From positions 1,830,390 to 1,894,389 of the forward strand of contig VWZS01000547.1 in assembly GCA_013397075.1 (NCBI GenBank): 64,000 nucleotides of DNA, in the 5' to 3' direction. The notes under the pieces were generated by a model. The model was not told the origin of the DNA and did no database searches. It saw only the letters and a program-made list of their open reading frames with translations. The position numbers and the translations under genes were made by a program. How positions within the stretch are numbered: position 1 is the first letter of the stretch; each line of letters begins with the position of its first letter. Origin of the DNA: Rhabdornis inornatus. Taxonomy: Eukaryota; Chordata; Aves; Passeriformes; Rhabdornithidae. Below, piece by piece: positions 1-11,965 of this stretch.

Positions 1-1153
1 TAGTGGTGGACTCAGCTGCATTTGAAAGGGTGGTTTAGAACTTTTACTAGATTCAACTGTGGTTAAAAGCTTCAATACTTGTGAGAATTTATCCCAAATC
101 ATCCCAGTTTCAACTTTCAATGTACTACAGAGTCTAGCTGACAGGTTTAGCTTTCCTCCCAGTAACCCCCCCAGGGCTGGTTATAAGTTACACACAGTTT
201 TCATAATGCACTTGGCTGTTACTGTAAATTGTTGCTGGCTGTAAATGCAGACCTGAAATGAAACAGCCATATCTTGGACAGCTCACTCTGATCAAGATTT
301 CCTGACAGTTTCAAAACTAGAAGAAACATTTTCCACAAAAAAAGCAAGGACTGGCCATTTCCCTCTCTATAATTTCTATTGTGGATACCCTTTTAGAAAA
401 TAACATTTCAAAAGGAAAAATATAAGCCAAAATTCACAGCTACACATGTACAAACCCCACTAAAGTTGATAAAAAAATACACTGTATTGCATCTCCCATG
501 CTAATGGTTGATGCAACTGAAGGTACATAAGAAAACAATAAATATATTTTTCTGGTTTTGTCAGCTGCCAATAAAAATAAAAATAAACATTGCTTTCTCC
601 CATTCAGGTCAAAAGATAAAACTTAATTGATATCTTCACCCCAACAAAATATAGAGACTGTCCTGCGTTCATTGAGCTCCAAAGGAAAAGTCTTTTCCAG
701 GGACTGTTTATGGCATAAGGAAAATATCTGCATAGGAAATGTGATGTCCAGCATAGCATCCTGGTGTACAAAATTCACTGGGAAGGTTGTTAATAGGGAA
801 TACTGCTTTCTTAATGTGTTTCTTAATATTTTCATACTCTGACCTCTTTCCATTTTCTGTCCGAGGTGAATCTCATCGCAGTAACCTAGACCATTGCATT
901 TCTTAACTTCAAATGAATCCAAAGAAGTTAGGAAGTTAGAGAAGCAGAAATTTGTGCCAAATTAGGTGCAATTCACTGCTCCCAGAGAAGGAAAGCATAA
1001 GCAGAAAGATTTGACATCTCCAGAGACTCTGTGTAGAAGAGAAAGTGATTACATTGCACTGATATTTTTTTAAATAGTGAATCTTTTACATGACATTGGT
1101 TGGGCTTTACTTATTTTAAGTTATGCTATTCTTGGTACTTTTCATACAGCTTT

Positions 1154-1180
1154 TTTTGGATCCTAACCGTGGATCCAAAA
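1154..1180. repeat. Perfect 10-bp inverted repeat
   Basis: The arms TTTTGGATCC (1154-1163) and GGATCCAAAA (1171-1180) are exact reverse complements separated by the 7-base spacer TAACCGT, so the segment could form a short stem-loop. There is no T-run or gene next to it to make it a terminator, and no flanking duplication to make it a transposon end. It is probably a chance palindrome. Confidence 0.8.
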
Positions 1181-4100
1181 CCAAGTACCTGAGCTAAATC
1201 TGTTGATACTTTTATTTTCTGTCACATTCATATTTGGCATCTTTCACATTTTACTTCACATTTCTTCTTTGAAATCACTGGAATTTATCCCCTAAAACTA
1301 TGCAAGGAGAAAAGCAGGCCTGTACAATAAAAGGAAATTATACACCCAACATATACATATGCACAATGAAAATCTTGTTTGTGATTTTCCATGCAAAGAA
1401 ATGGGATACCTGCGATGTTCCAAATTCCACCCCACAGTAACTTTCAAAAACACATCCATTCTCTTTGAAAATTCTTCTGAATTACTCTGCCACGCTCACT
1501 TGTGCAGAAATCAGGGCTAACAAGATGAAAGGCTCGTTCTATCAGGTTTACTTAGCACTGAACTACTGCCCAAAGCACCTCAGCCACCTCCTGCTGCTCC
1601 CAGCCCACACACAAAATTCACTCTGTGCTGCTGTGCTCCTGCTTTATGAGGCCCAAAATCCCCAAACCTAAGACTGAAGTGCTGCACTTCTCTCCAGACG
1701 ATGGCAGATCCAGAGGCTTGCCAGGCTCCAAAATAAACCCAATTATCCTGTGCATTGCCCCAGCTGAACTCTCTCTGCTTCCAGGAACACAAGCAGCAGC
1801 ACCAGGTAGCCAAGTATTCAGATCATGTCATCTTCCAAGACTTAAAAAGAAAATAATTATCCTCCAGTAATTGAAAATACAAAATGAGGTTTAACATCGT
1901 GTTCTGATCTTTTTATTTCATGCTGTGAGAGGATTAATTGACTGAGAATGGAAAGTGCTCCCAGACTGCTGTACCTGGCCCGATGTACCCCTCATGCTCG
2001 GAGCTGAGCAGGTGTCTGGGGACCAGCACAGCCCCAAACCTGAGCTGCTTCATGCACACAGGGCTCCAAGCCAGGCTGGCCCAGCATGCTGCAGCACAGC
2101 TTCATTCACCCTTTGCTCTCACTGTGTCTGTTAACCACCCTGTGCACCAGGATAACGACCCAGGGCTGCTCTGAAGACACTTCACATTTTTCTGGTGCTG
2201 CTGAGGTGCTTTTCCGAATCAATGAGATTTCTCTGTGCCATTATCCAGCTGCCAGAGAGCAAATCTTTTACTTTCTCTACAGAAATTCAAGATTATCTCT
2301 TAGTTAAGGTTCTTGTAAGCCGTGGATAGGTTTAGACAAGACCCTGAGTTTGCCAAAGCTCTCGGGGAGATTCTGCTTTCATTATTACTTAGTCCAAGTA
2401 ACCTCCTCACCAGTGCCCTCATAAACCTCTTTTCTCAGGTCTGATTTAGCCCAGCAATTCCTTGGCTTTCCAATTTACAGAAAACTCAAAGCAGCCCCTT
2501 CTCAAGCTCCAGAAAGGATCTTTCAGTCACCTCTGAGGCAGCAATTCATGTTTGCTCCTTGCTCTGTGGTAATGACACCTCCAGATTCTCTTATTTCACC
2601 ACATAACCCCAAGCGAGTGTAGTTGTTCTCAAGGGCAAAAGAAAACTCTCTGTTCTCCAGACAGAACATTTATTTCTAACCCATTAACCACCCTGATGCA
2701 AAATAAACACACAAATCAAATACCATCCATCACATAAGTAAATCAAAAGTTGTTTGGGGCGATTTCAGTGAATTATAATTAGCTATGCAATGTTGTTAAA
2801 TCAAAGGTATACAGGAGAAACCTTGACTTGCAATGAGACACAGGTCCTAAAAAATATACACAAAAAACAGGCAGAAACCCAAGTTGACAAGATGTCTTAA
2901 ATATTTTTATTTTATTCTTTCACTTTACAAAGCTTAACAAATGTTTGCTATGTGCATCTCTGCCTCTTGCATGCCTTCAGTATCTTTCAAGCCTGCCATT
3001 AACGCTTTGAAAATTTGTAATTCATCTTAGTAATTCTGACTTTATAGAAGAAGCTTTTACATTTTCTGAATTCAAATGTTGTCTGCAAAATGGTTTCCTG
3101 ACTCTTGAAAAATATTTCTTAGATACCTGTTCAGGAATCAGGGTTGTCACTCCAAAGCTGCTGGGTGAAAATTTCAGGATTGCTCTCATTTTCCAAATTG
3201 CCCAAATCACAAACCAAGCTGTAAAGCTAAAGAAACCTGTGATCTCAACAAAGGTTCTTGAACACCAAAACTCTACTGAAAAGAAGTATTTTTGTTAACA
3301 AGCCAGCATTGGAAAATCAAATCACATCTCAACAAAACATTGCCAGGAGCCCCAGAAGGCTGGCACAGCTCTTGGGCTCAGCCTGAGGCAAAGCAGAGTC
3401 TGCAGCTCGTGGTTAAGTTCTCTGTGGCCTTTCTGCCTTGAGTTAACAAGGACTTAGAATGTGTGGTTTTAAAATAAATAAATCAACGCACATGAAACCT
3501 TAAATCTCACTGAGCTTAAACCTCTCTGAATGAATTTCCATATGTAATATAAAATAGTGCTTAACATCAGAGTTGCAGGCTGTCATTGGAAGCTGCCTAA
3601 ACCTGTCAAGGGTTTCCTGGGTCTACACATAGAACCATAAAAAAAATTGGAATCTGGAGCTCTTGGAATAGAAACAGTGGATAAACCACCCCTTGCATTA
3701 GGAAAAAGGGTGGGGTTTTTTCTGAAAACAGAAGCCTAAATAGGAGAGGCATTTTTTCCCTAGGTTTCCTGGGGCTGCCCCTGTCCCCTCAGCATTTGTG
3801 AATTTCTGGTAACCTCTGTATTTACCCTCACAAATAACTTTTCTGCAGAGTTCTCAAGGTGAGGAGGAGCTTGAAAAGGCTTCTTTAGGAGCACTTGGGG
3901 AGTTGTCAGAGGCTCACAGAGCCCTTGGTCACAGCAGCATGCTCTCTATAAAATATTTCTCCCTGTAAAAATAAAATGTGATTGTCATTAGCTGGTTCTT
4001 TTGCTGCAGTCAATGCAAGCCTCCTGCCACTGTAGTCTGGAAAGAAGCACAAAGCAAAGGAACTTCCACCCCACCTCTGCTTTAGAGCGTTCATCCCTTT

Positions 4101-6070
4101 CTCTTCTCCCTTCCTTGATCGGTACAGTCTGAATTTAATTATGATTTAAACCCCCACAGCTCCCCACTACCTTTTAGGCCCCATATTGTTCTATTTTTCT
4201 GTAGCCTGATGAATACAGAATGCACCTGGAAAGCCTGCCTGTTTCACTTTTCACACGGCTTAAAAAGATGGAGTGCCTATAAATGTCTCTTTTTTTTGTT
4301 GTTTTTTCTTTAATCATTGATCAAGAGGGTGCTATGTAGAGAAGGATCAGCATATAAACCCCATATGACATAGGGAGAGTGGGAAGAAAAAGTGTTCTCT
4401 GCCCTCAGAAGGGAACAGAAATATTCAGACTTCATACACAGGTTTGCTAATGCTGCTAAATCTTATGCTGCCAAAAGAAAAAGCAATGAAAACTGTTCCC
4501 AAATCACAGTTTCCCTGTATTTTGAATCCATAGATAGTTCTTAAAAGCTACAATCTGTTTTTCATTTCTTTTATTTTCCAGGTCATCTCCTGTAAGACTA
4601 TTCTACTGCAAGCCACAAAGCACAGACTAGAAATGTATTTATTTATAAGAAGAAAATAAAAGGGTAAAGAGTCCTGCACAGGGGAAATACACCACTGGGC
4701 TTCTACTGAGACTATTCAAGAAGATCCTTAGAAACAAAGATCTTAAGAATTGGAACTCATTGGCTTTAAAGCTGACAGAAGTAAAGTACAGATTTCTCAC
4801 CACCTTCATCTGTTGGAGTTCATTAAAACTCAGTTTTCCAGGAGCTGACAGCATTTAGCACACGGGTGTGAGGAGCAGCTGGGCACTTAAAGGAGGGTCT
4901 GTTTAACCCCTTCAGCAGGGGAATTTGTGGAAATCATCTCCAAAATACACAGCACCCTACAGGGTACCAGTGGTCTAAATTAGCTGATCCATACTTGTGC
5001 AAATTGAAGATTCCCACAGGTCCTTTCTATATCCCTAAGGATGAACACTCATGCTCTTTATTTTGGTTGCAGGTGGCAGAGTTCCATTTTCCCTCCGTGA
5101 GAATTCTGCACAAATCCTTTTTTCCAAGCCCCATGGAGAAAGAGCTGAGTTTTAACATGTGCTGCTCCCACACTGATCCCTGCACAGCCACCCTGCCCAG
5201 GGAGCCAGAGCCAGCCTGGACACACCCTGGGACATGGGTGACAGCATCAGACAAGGCTACAACATCCCTGTGCCCATCACAGCATCGAGGGGAGCAAGAA
5301 GGAGAGCATGGAACAGCTGCCAAAACAAGGGCAGAGCTCCAGCACACAGGAAGGGAAAGTTTAGCAGAGTTGGATGCAGAGAGTGGAAGTTGATCTGAAG
5401 AGATCAGGTAAATAAATATCCTCTATATCACAAAAGGACCTTACAGAGGAGCCTGCAACAGCTGGATCTGTGTTTTTTAGGAGCTCCACCTATAGCTGAT
5501 GGCACTGGAACTTCCAAGTTACCTTTAAATAGCAGAAATTCTTGGGAACAACAAAAAAAGGAACATACAAGGGAAGGCACATGTGAATGAACAGGACAAG
5601 CCTGGTAGATTCTCTCTGGATTTAAGACACAAAAGAGAGAGGAAACATTTCTGCTAGTGCTTGTTGGATTTTTCAGATCATCAGAGTTTAAAGTCAGGAG
5701 CTCATAATGCTCAGATGGATCTATAGTCTGCTTCCTGTCTCCTCCTGAATTTACAGCTTACTGGATTTGATAAGAATAAGTAGCAGTAAATTGAAGAAAG
5801 GAAGAGAAATGCCCCAGAGTTGACTCAGCCTCCAATATCTAGATCAAATAATTATATATAGATCAAGGCTATTTCCCTCAACCTATTTATCAGATTGTGC
5901 CATCAATAAAGCAGATTGTCCTTAATGAAAGGTTGCCTTAAGATCTCAGGCTACAAAACATATGTAAGGAGTCAAGATGGAGTTATCATCAAGGTGGGAA
6001 AATGTTTTGACCCACTTGTTGATACTTAATACTTTATTGATAAGCCAAGTTGTCTTTGTTGCCCAGAACG

Positions 6071-6130
6071 TAAACAAAAACAAACAAAAAAACAAACAAA
6101 AAAAACCCAAAACAAAACAACAAAAAAACA
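6071..6130 (+). repeat. A-rich (AAAC)n-type simple sequence
   Basis: The tract is almost entirely A and C, with CAAA and CAAAA steps repeated over about 60 bases and one CCC interruption. No LINE or SINE body is recognisable upstream, so it is called a simple repeat rather than a retroposon tail. It creates spurious lysine/asparagine-rich frames on plus and phenylalanine-rich frames on minus. Confidence 0.85.
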
Positions 6131-9100
6131 TATTAGGAAAGAGCAAGGAGATGTATTTTTAGCTGTCCCTGATGACAACCATGTATTCAACATCAAAACC
6201 ACATTTTCCACTGCCAGAGCCTAACACTTGTAACACCTAAAATCTCTTCTGCTTGCTTTATGGCAACATGGAGACCAAAATATTTTTGAAATATGCCATC
6301 AAAATGAGCAGGAAATTTAAAGCAAATGTCATAAAAGACAAGGTGTTGAATTCCTTTTGAACACAGACTTTTATTCTCACATCTCGCTTTAAAAATCTCT
6401 TCCAATATTTCAACCATAAGCTGCCATTTACAAATTCAGATCAATTTTACCACATTCAGAGTGATATTGATCAACCTGAAATCATGGTTGAGTGCAAAAA
6501 AAGTGTTTGCATGTGAACACAAAGAAAGCCTAAAGCTCATTAAAGTAGGTTATGGGACTTTGATCCTCATTAGTGTAACAGCCACAGCAGGTCAGAGAAA
6601 TCTGTGCTGCACGTGCAGCCTTCAGAGTTCCACACCTCAATTCCTGGCTCTGAACAGGCTCTTTCAGGTCTCTGGGAAAGGCAGAGCAGGTCAAGAGAGG
6701 AGACAGAGCAAAGGTACCAGGGAAGAGCAGCATCTTTCTATTCTGTGTCTCAGGCCCCTGGCCTCGGAGGCAGTGCTGCAAATCCTGCCTCAACCCATGC
6801 CAAGAACCAAAGGGGTGAGAGGGGCACAATTCCTCCTCCCTTTCTCAGAGAGGTACCAAGGATCAGTGAAACTGGCTCAGCAGTTTTCAAATGTGGGCAA
6901 TGAGCTAATGGTGAAGAAGAAATCATTCAAGTACCTGTTTGACTACACATGAAGCCCTGGGTCAAATATTTTGTTTTCAGGGTTTATATTCCAGGAAGCA
7001 AATGTGTGTTCTAACCTCTACCAGAGGCTGAGCAGCCCCAGTGCCTCAGCAGGGATCTGCACAGGAACATTTGAGCAATATATGCTCTGTAAGGAAGTTT
7101 CAGATGAGAGGGATTTCCTTTTGGGATGGAGACCTAAGAGCACTGAGACCGAAGGAATTATGAACAGCATGTGTGGAAAACTTCAGTCAGCCAGATCTAG
7201 TCCCCCCAAATTAAAACATGCTCAGATTCCATTGTCATAAAGATTATCAATAGATGTGCTACAAATTTTCACTGAAAATTGTCTGGTAAAGAAAATAACA
7301 AAGCTCTATTTTGCAAAACACATAAGTTAATTAATTAGTCTATGATCTTCACCAGACAAGTACTGGAAGGGCATGACATCATTTGTACTATAGGCACTGC
7401 TCAGAGTATTTTACAGATGTGCCTAGAACAGCTCATGCATTTTTAAGTAGAATCACACAGACAGAAATTGCAAAGGCCAGATTTAGTCACTTTAGAACAT
7501 GAAAAAGGAAAAGAAAAACCCATGCCTTCTTCCTTTTCTTTTTTAAAATACAAACCAACACTTCTGTGGAAGATCTAGGCAATCCATATTAAAGTGTAGG
7601 AATCAGGACAGAAGTATGGAATGAAAACAGGGTTTCTGTGGAAGTGAAAATAACAATTACTTTCATTTGTCACCATTTTTAGCAGAATGAGCAGCAATCA
7701 AACATTTGCAGAAAAAGAGCCTCATTGCTGCACAAAGAGGCTCTGCTGGACACTTTTTCTGCCTGCAGGGATTCCCCTTTATTCTGAGCCCAATCTGAGC
7801 TGCGTGATCCTCTGTGGCAGCTCCAGAAATTGTTAAAAAACAAGCCAGCCCCAGCTGCACAGGTGAGAGCTCCTGCAGTGCAAACATCACGAGGAGGAGA
7901 ATGAGAGCTGGTCTGGCTGATCCCAGCCAAGCTCTCTCACCCTGTGCCGTGTTCTGCAGCCTGAAAAACCTTTGCCTTTGCTTTGGGTTCTCCCCTCTTG
8001 TGATTGTTAAACTGCAGCAGCTTTTGCCACGAGTGTCAGCAGCAAGAACAAAACCCAGTCCTAGAAAAGGAAGGGATTTGGGCAGTGCCCCACAGGCTGT
8101 CAGGGCAGCAGTGCTGTGGGAACAAGCACAGCCAAACTCCTGCAGACTCCTCCAGCTTCGTGTCTCCCAGTGATCCCAGGTAATCACATTAACAGCTTCA
8201 AACATTATGTAATGACATCATTCAAACACACTGCTCCCAAAGGGTTGATATTAGATCAAGGAATTACCATTCCTCATGCATTTGTGACAAATCTAATAGG
8301 AGCAAATGATTTGTTACACAACACAGCTTGGGTTGGTTGCTCCCCTAAATGCAAATGTCTGCTCTTAGCTCAAGCTTCTAATCTTGCCTGGAGCTAAGAT
8401 GCTGAACAGTAACCCTTAATTTGATACCTGAATTAAGAGAAGGACTTTACCTGAGGTCAAAAATGGGTTACTTCAGTACCCTTTCTATGTTTGATGTATA
8501 AGTTGTGTTTTCCAGAACTGTTTAAGGCCCTCAGGAAGACAAGTCCTTTTAAAAGCTAATAGAATTCAGGCATTGAGATTGGGGATTCTAAAAACCTGGC
8601 TCATTTTTTGAAACCAAATAAAAACAATCCAACCAAAAAAAACCCAAGAAACAAAACCTGTCCAACAGCCCATGGATGCTTTAATATCCAGAGTTGTAAA
8701 CCTGTGGATGACTAAATAGACTGAGCACTGGAAAGACACATCTTGCAGGTCTCTATCCAGAAGATGAATTGAAATTATCACCACAGAAACTTCTAGAGTG
8801 CAAAGAGACACACAAAAATGCAATTCTTGTGCCTGCACCTGCCCCAGAGAAACTTCTGAAGGTTTGGTGGAATTCAAAATTGCTGAAAACAAAAATTAAG
8901 CACAGGCAAACCTATATCCAAAAGTACAAAATAAGAAAATCTCAGGAGTAATTAGATTCTGGAGAGTTCTTACAACTCTCAGAGATAGGGAGTGTAATTG
9001 TTCAAAAAGTATTATTATGGAAACATTAAGTATTATTATATAACATTAAGTATATAAATACCTGACCCAAGAACCACTGTCTTGGTCCTGGAGGGAAATA

Positions 9101-9671
9101 CTTTACTATCCCATTCCTATTTACATAAAATATTCTATTTCTGTCTCCATGCATAGATAAAACATAGGTGTTAATACTTAGACAAATATCTGAAGAAAAA
9201 GTTGAAAAGAGAAAATACACCTGTTTGTGTTACTTCAGTTTTCAAATTAAAATATTACTGTTATTTTTCAAGTTGTGTCATTACTGTCTTTTTTTTTTTA
9301 ATTCTATGCACATTGGAGAAACAAGATGGGTGGGGGGGGTTCTATTGCCATTTTTTTCCTTTGCTGAGTTTCTTCTTGGCCCTTATTCTCAGGAATTTTT
9401 ACTCTATCTTACATATTTGCTCTATCTTACAGTATGTTTTATGACTAGAGACTACTTTTTACAAGTTCCTTATTTCCCTTTCATGCATCACTCATGCCTA
9501 TAAAACAAAGATTTGTGTATTCAAGTGAGAGACGGGCAAGGACATACAGAGAACCTGTGAAGTCATTGGACCATGTTCTTCATTAATTGCCTCAGTAGTG
9601 ACCTCTTCCCTCTGGTTTTGTTTCAGCTCTTGCCTACACGAGGACTGAGCCTTTTCCTTTTTGTTCTGCAG

Positions 9672-9752
9672 CGTGCTCGGGGCTATGCAGAAATGTCACC
9701 TCACGAAAGCAAAGGAAAAAGAAAAAGAAGCCAACTGAAAAAACGATTATGA
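9672..9752 (+). other. Candidate 3'-terminal exon (weak)
   Basis: A pyrimidine-rich stretch (about 9647-9669) ends in a good acceptor, TTGTTCTGCAG, with the AG at 9670-9671. The following frame is open for 26 codons and ends at TGA 9750-9752. The predicted peptide is basic at its end (KGKRKRSQLKKRL). A variant poly(A) signal ATTAAA lies about 200 bases downstream. No upstream partner exon is seen and I do not recognise the peptide. Decoy acceptors are common in bird introns, and the same block looks like regulatory sequence. It is recorded as a weak candidate only. Confidence 0.15.
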
Positions 9753-11459
9753 CACTTTTTGCAAGCTGCAAGGAAATGATGATCCTTTACCTCAAACTGT
9801 CAGATGCATCTTCCCAAATCCCTCATTGCTCTGTAATGTATTACCATAGCAACTCGTCTCTGCAGTGATCCAGTGCTCCCCACGGGCTGCCTGCACTTTG
9901 TCAGCGCTGCCACTCCTCTGTGATGCAAGGAACACTGAGCACTTAAATACCAAATCATTAAAGCAATGTTTCCCCAGTGACCACACTGAATCACACAAGC
10001 ATTCTAACCAAAACCATCGTGGGGAAAGCCAGAGGAGCTTGCAGCACCCGGTGTAGGAGGGAAATGAAAGTGGTGAAAAATAATGAACAAAGCAAGAAAA
10101 TAACTCCTAATGCTAGGTTACCTTAAGGAAAGAAGAGAACAGCATCACTGGGCTGTAGATTCTGACTTTATGAATCCTGACTTCCCTCACCAGTCTCTGC
10201 TCCCAGTTTTACTCTAATACAAACCTTAATTAGTATTTATCTTCTCAATGACAGCTGCCACCAGAATGGCCAACCACTGTATCTCTGACTTCAAGCACCT
10301 GGCTGTGTGTTTTGAAGGCATGAAAAGAAGATCAAGACCAAAATCTCATTTTTCCTCCTTTGCCTTTTGTATTTCTTAATCTTCCATCTTCTTATCTATA
10401 AAACTTTACATCAGCTGATTTCAGCATCCCACCTCACCAAGCAGGAATTAATTCTCCCTCTGGAGAGAAGCCCTGTTCCTCATACAGCATGATGTGTGCT
10501 CTTCACACCATTTGCAGGGATGTGCCTTATCCAACATGCAGAGAACAGCCTCAGAAACTTCATAACCCTTCTCCCACAATACACAATCAAAGGTGGGGAG
10601 AAAATTCCAGTTCTCCGAAGTCCCACTGTTCCTCTTGTAACATCATAATTGCAGTCACACAGCCTGGAAAATGAATGCCCACTATGGGGATTTCAGGTCT
10701 CTATTGTCTGTGTGATACAGACACCTTTGAAACTTTTTCCATGTGTTCCACAGAATTACAGAATCCAAGGCTCATTCTCAAAAATGTTTTATTTTTAATA
10801 ACTGGGAAGCATTACCCTATTTCTAGGAGTCCACAGAGATTTACACAGTTTGGAAAACACACAGCACTGACCTGAAAGGGGTGATTCTGAATGCCCCAGA
10901 CTGACAGAGTCAGGGGGAGTTTTTCCATCCTGCCAAGCTGCAGGTGCCTGCTCCCAGGCTCCCTGGCACTGAAGCACATCCAGAGGTCTCTCCTCTCACA
11001 CAGTGATGCTGTGAAGCTGCTGCAGCTCTCTGGGGCTGACAGACCTTGGCTGTGGCAGGGGTGCCTTGTGGTGTTTCCTGTGTGCTGTACAAAAGCCAAT
11101 CCCTGCTCTCAGCTGCTCCTGTCCCACCATGGAAAACAAATATCATCATGGCAGGGCAAGGAAAATCACTGTCTAACACCTGGAGTTTATACATGCAAGC
11201 TGGGACTCTGTCATGCTGTTTTATTAATGCTAGGAGGGCCTTTCTCTTTTATAATCAAGTCTTCAGGCTGTTCTTTGTCACTGTAAAAGGTTGCTGCAGC
11301 TTTAACACAGTGAGGATTAGGTGAATGATGGTGGTTCTGCTCTTCAGGTTCAAATTGCCTCTCTCTCTTCTTTGCTGGATTTCATTCCAATGAAGCAACA
11401 CCTTACTTTGCAGAAAACCACTTGTTTCTTCTTTATTTCCTTAGAAATAAAAATCTACC

Positions 11460-11965
11460 TAGGATAACTGCAGAACACCTCGAGGGAAAACACAGAACTG
11501 GAGGAAATCCAGTGCCACTCCTGTTTTCTGAAGGGACAGGCAGGAGGACCAAAGGAATGACAGGCTGGACAGCTTCACCTCAGCACCTGGAAAGATGATG
11601 GGGGAAATAAACCTGGAAAATATTTCCAGGCACAAGGAGGACAAGGAGGACATCAGGAGTAGCCAGCATGGACTCACCAAGGGGAGGTGATGATGGCCAA
11701 CCTGAGAACATTCTGGGCTGAAGGGTGGCTTGGCAGGCAGGAGGAGCAGTGGATGTTGCCTGCCTTAATTCAGCAATGCCGGAGTTCTGACACCCTGTCC
11801 CTTCCAGACCCTCACAGAGGAGCTGTTGCTCAAGGGGCTGGGTGGGCAGACTGGGATGGGCTCAGCACTGGCTGAACATCCAAGGGCAGGGCTGGGGATG
11901 GCTGGGGCAGAGTCCAGCTGGACACCAGCAACCTGCAGGATTCTGCATCAGCATCTATGGGTACT
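11460..11965 (+). mobile_element. CR1 LINE fragment, decayed reverse-transcriptase region
   Basis: This matches the middle of the CR1 ORF2 reverse transcriptase on the plus strand. In order it shows a decayed version of the segment normally reading NYRPVSLTSVPGK (about 11525-11590). Next comes a remnant of the SQHGFTKGRS block, readable as SQHGLTKG (about 11660-11685). Then comes the strand leading to the first catalytic region, readable as AVDVACLN (about 11748-11772), and remnants of the WIKNWLDGR and SSWRPVTSG blocks (about 11850-11940). Stops and frameshifts break every frame and the catalytic aspartate motif is not readable. Both ends are truncated and no 3' tail is present. The divergence suggests it is older than the 37 kb copy. 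It is non-functional. The family call rests on the order of recognised blocks. Confidence 0.8.

Larger units (their letters stand above)
1..11459. other. Non-coding single-copy DNA, no gene recognised
   Basis: No coding gene, RNA gene or recognisable transposon is visible here. The longest reading frames (6461-6952 plus, 163 codons; 7663-8205 minus, 180 codons) have no domain, no convincing splice context and mixed low-information composition, so they are read as chance. Small features inside: a 10-bp perfect inverted repeat at 1154-1180, an A-rich tract at 6071-6130, an octamer-containing AT-rich stretch near 8160-8420, and a stretch at 9560-9960 with a strong splice-acceptor-like sequence and an RFX-like motif, described under findings. 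Confidence 0.6.

Noticed and set aside
7663..8205. 180-codon minus-strand frame
   Set aside because: No recognisable motif, and competing frames of similar quality exist on the plus strand over the same bases.
10747..10775. CACAGAATTACAGAATCCAA resembling the CR1 tail in reverse
   Set aside because: Only about 25 bases and no CR1 UTR sequence follows, so it is too short to call.
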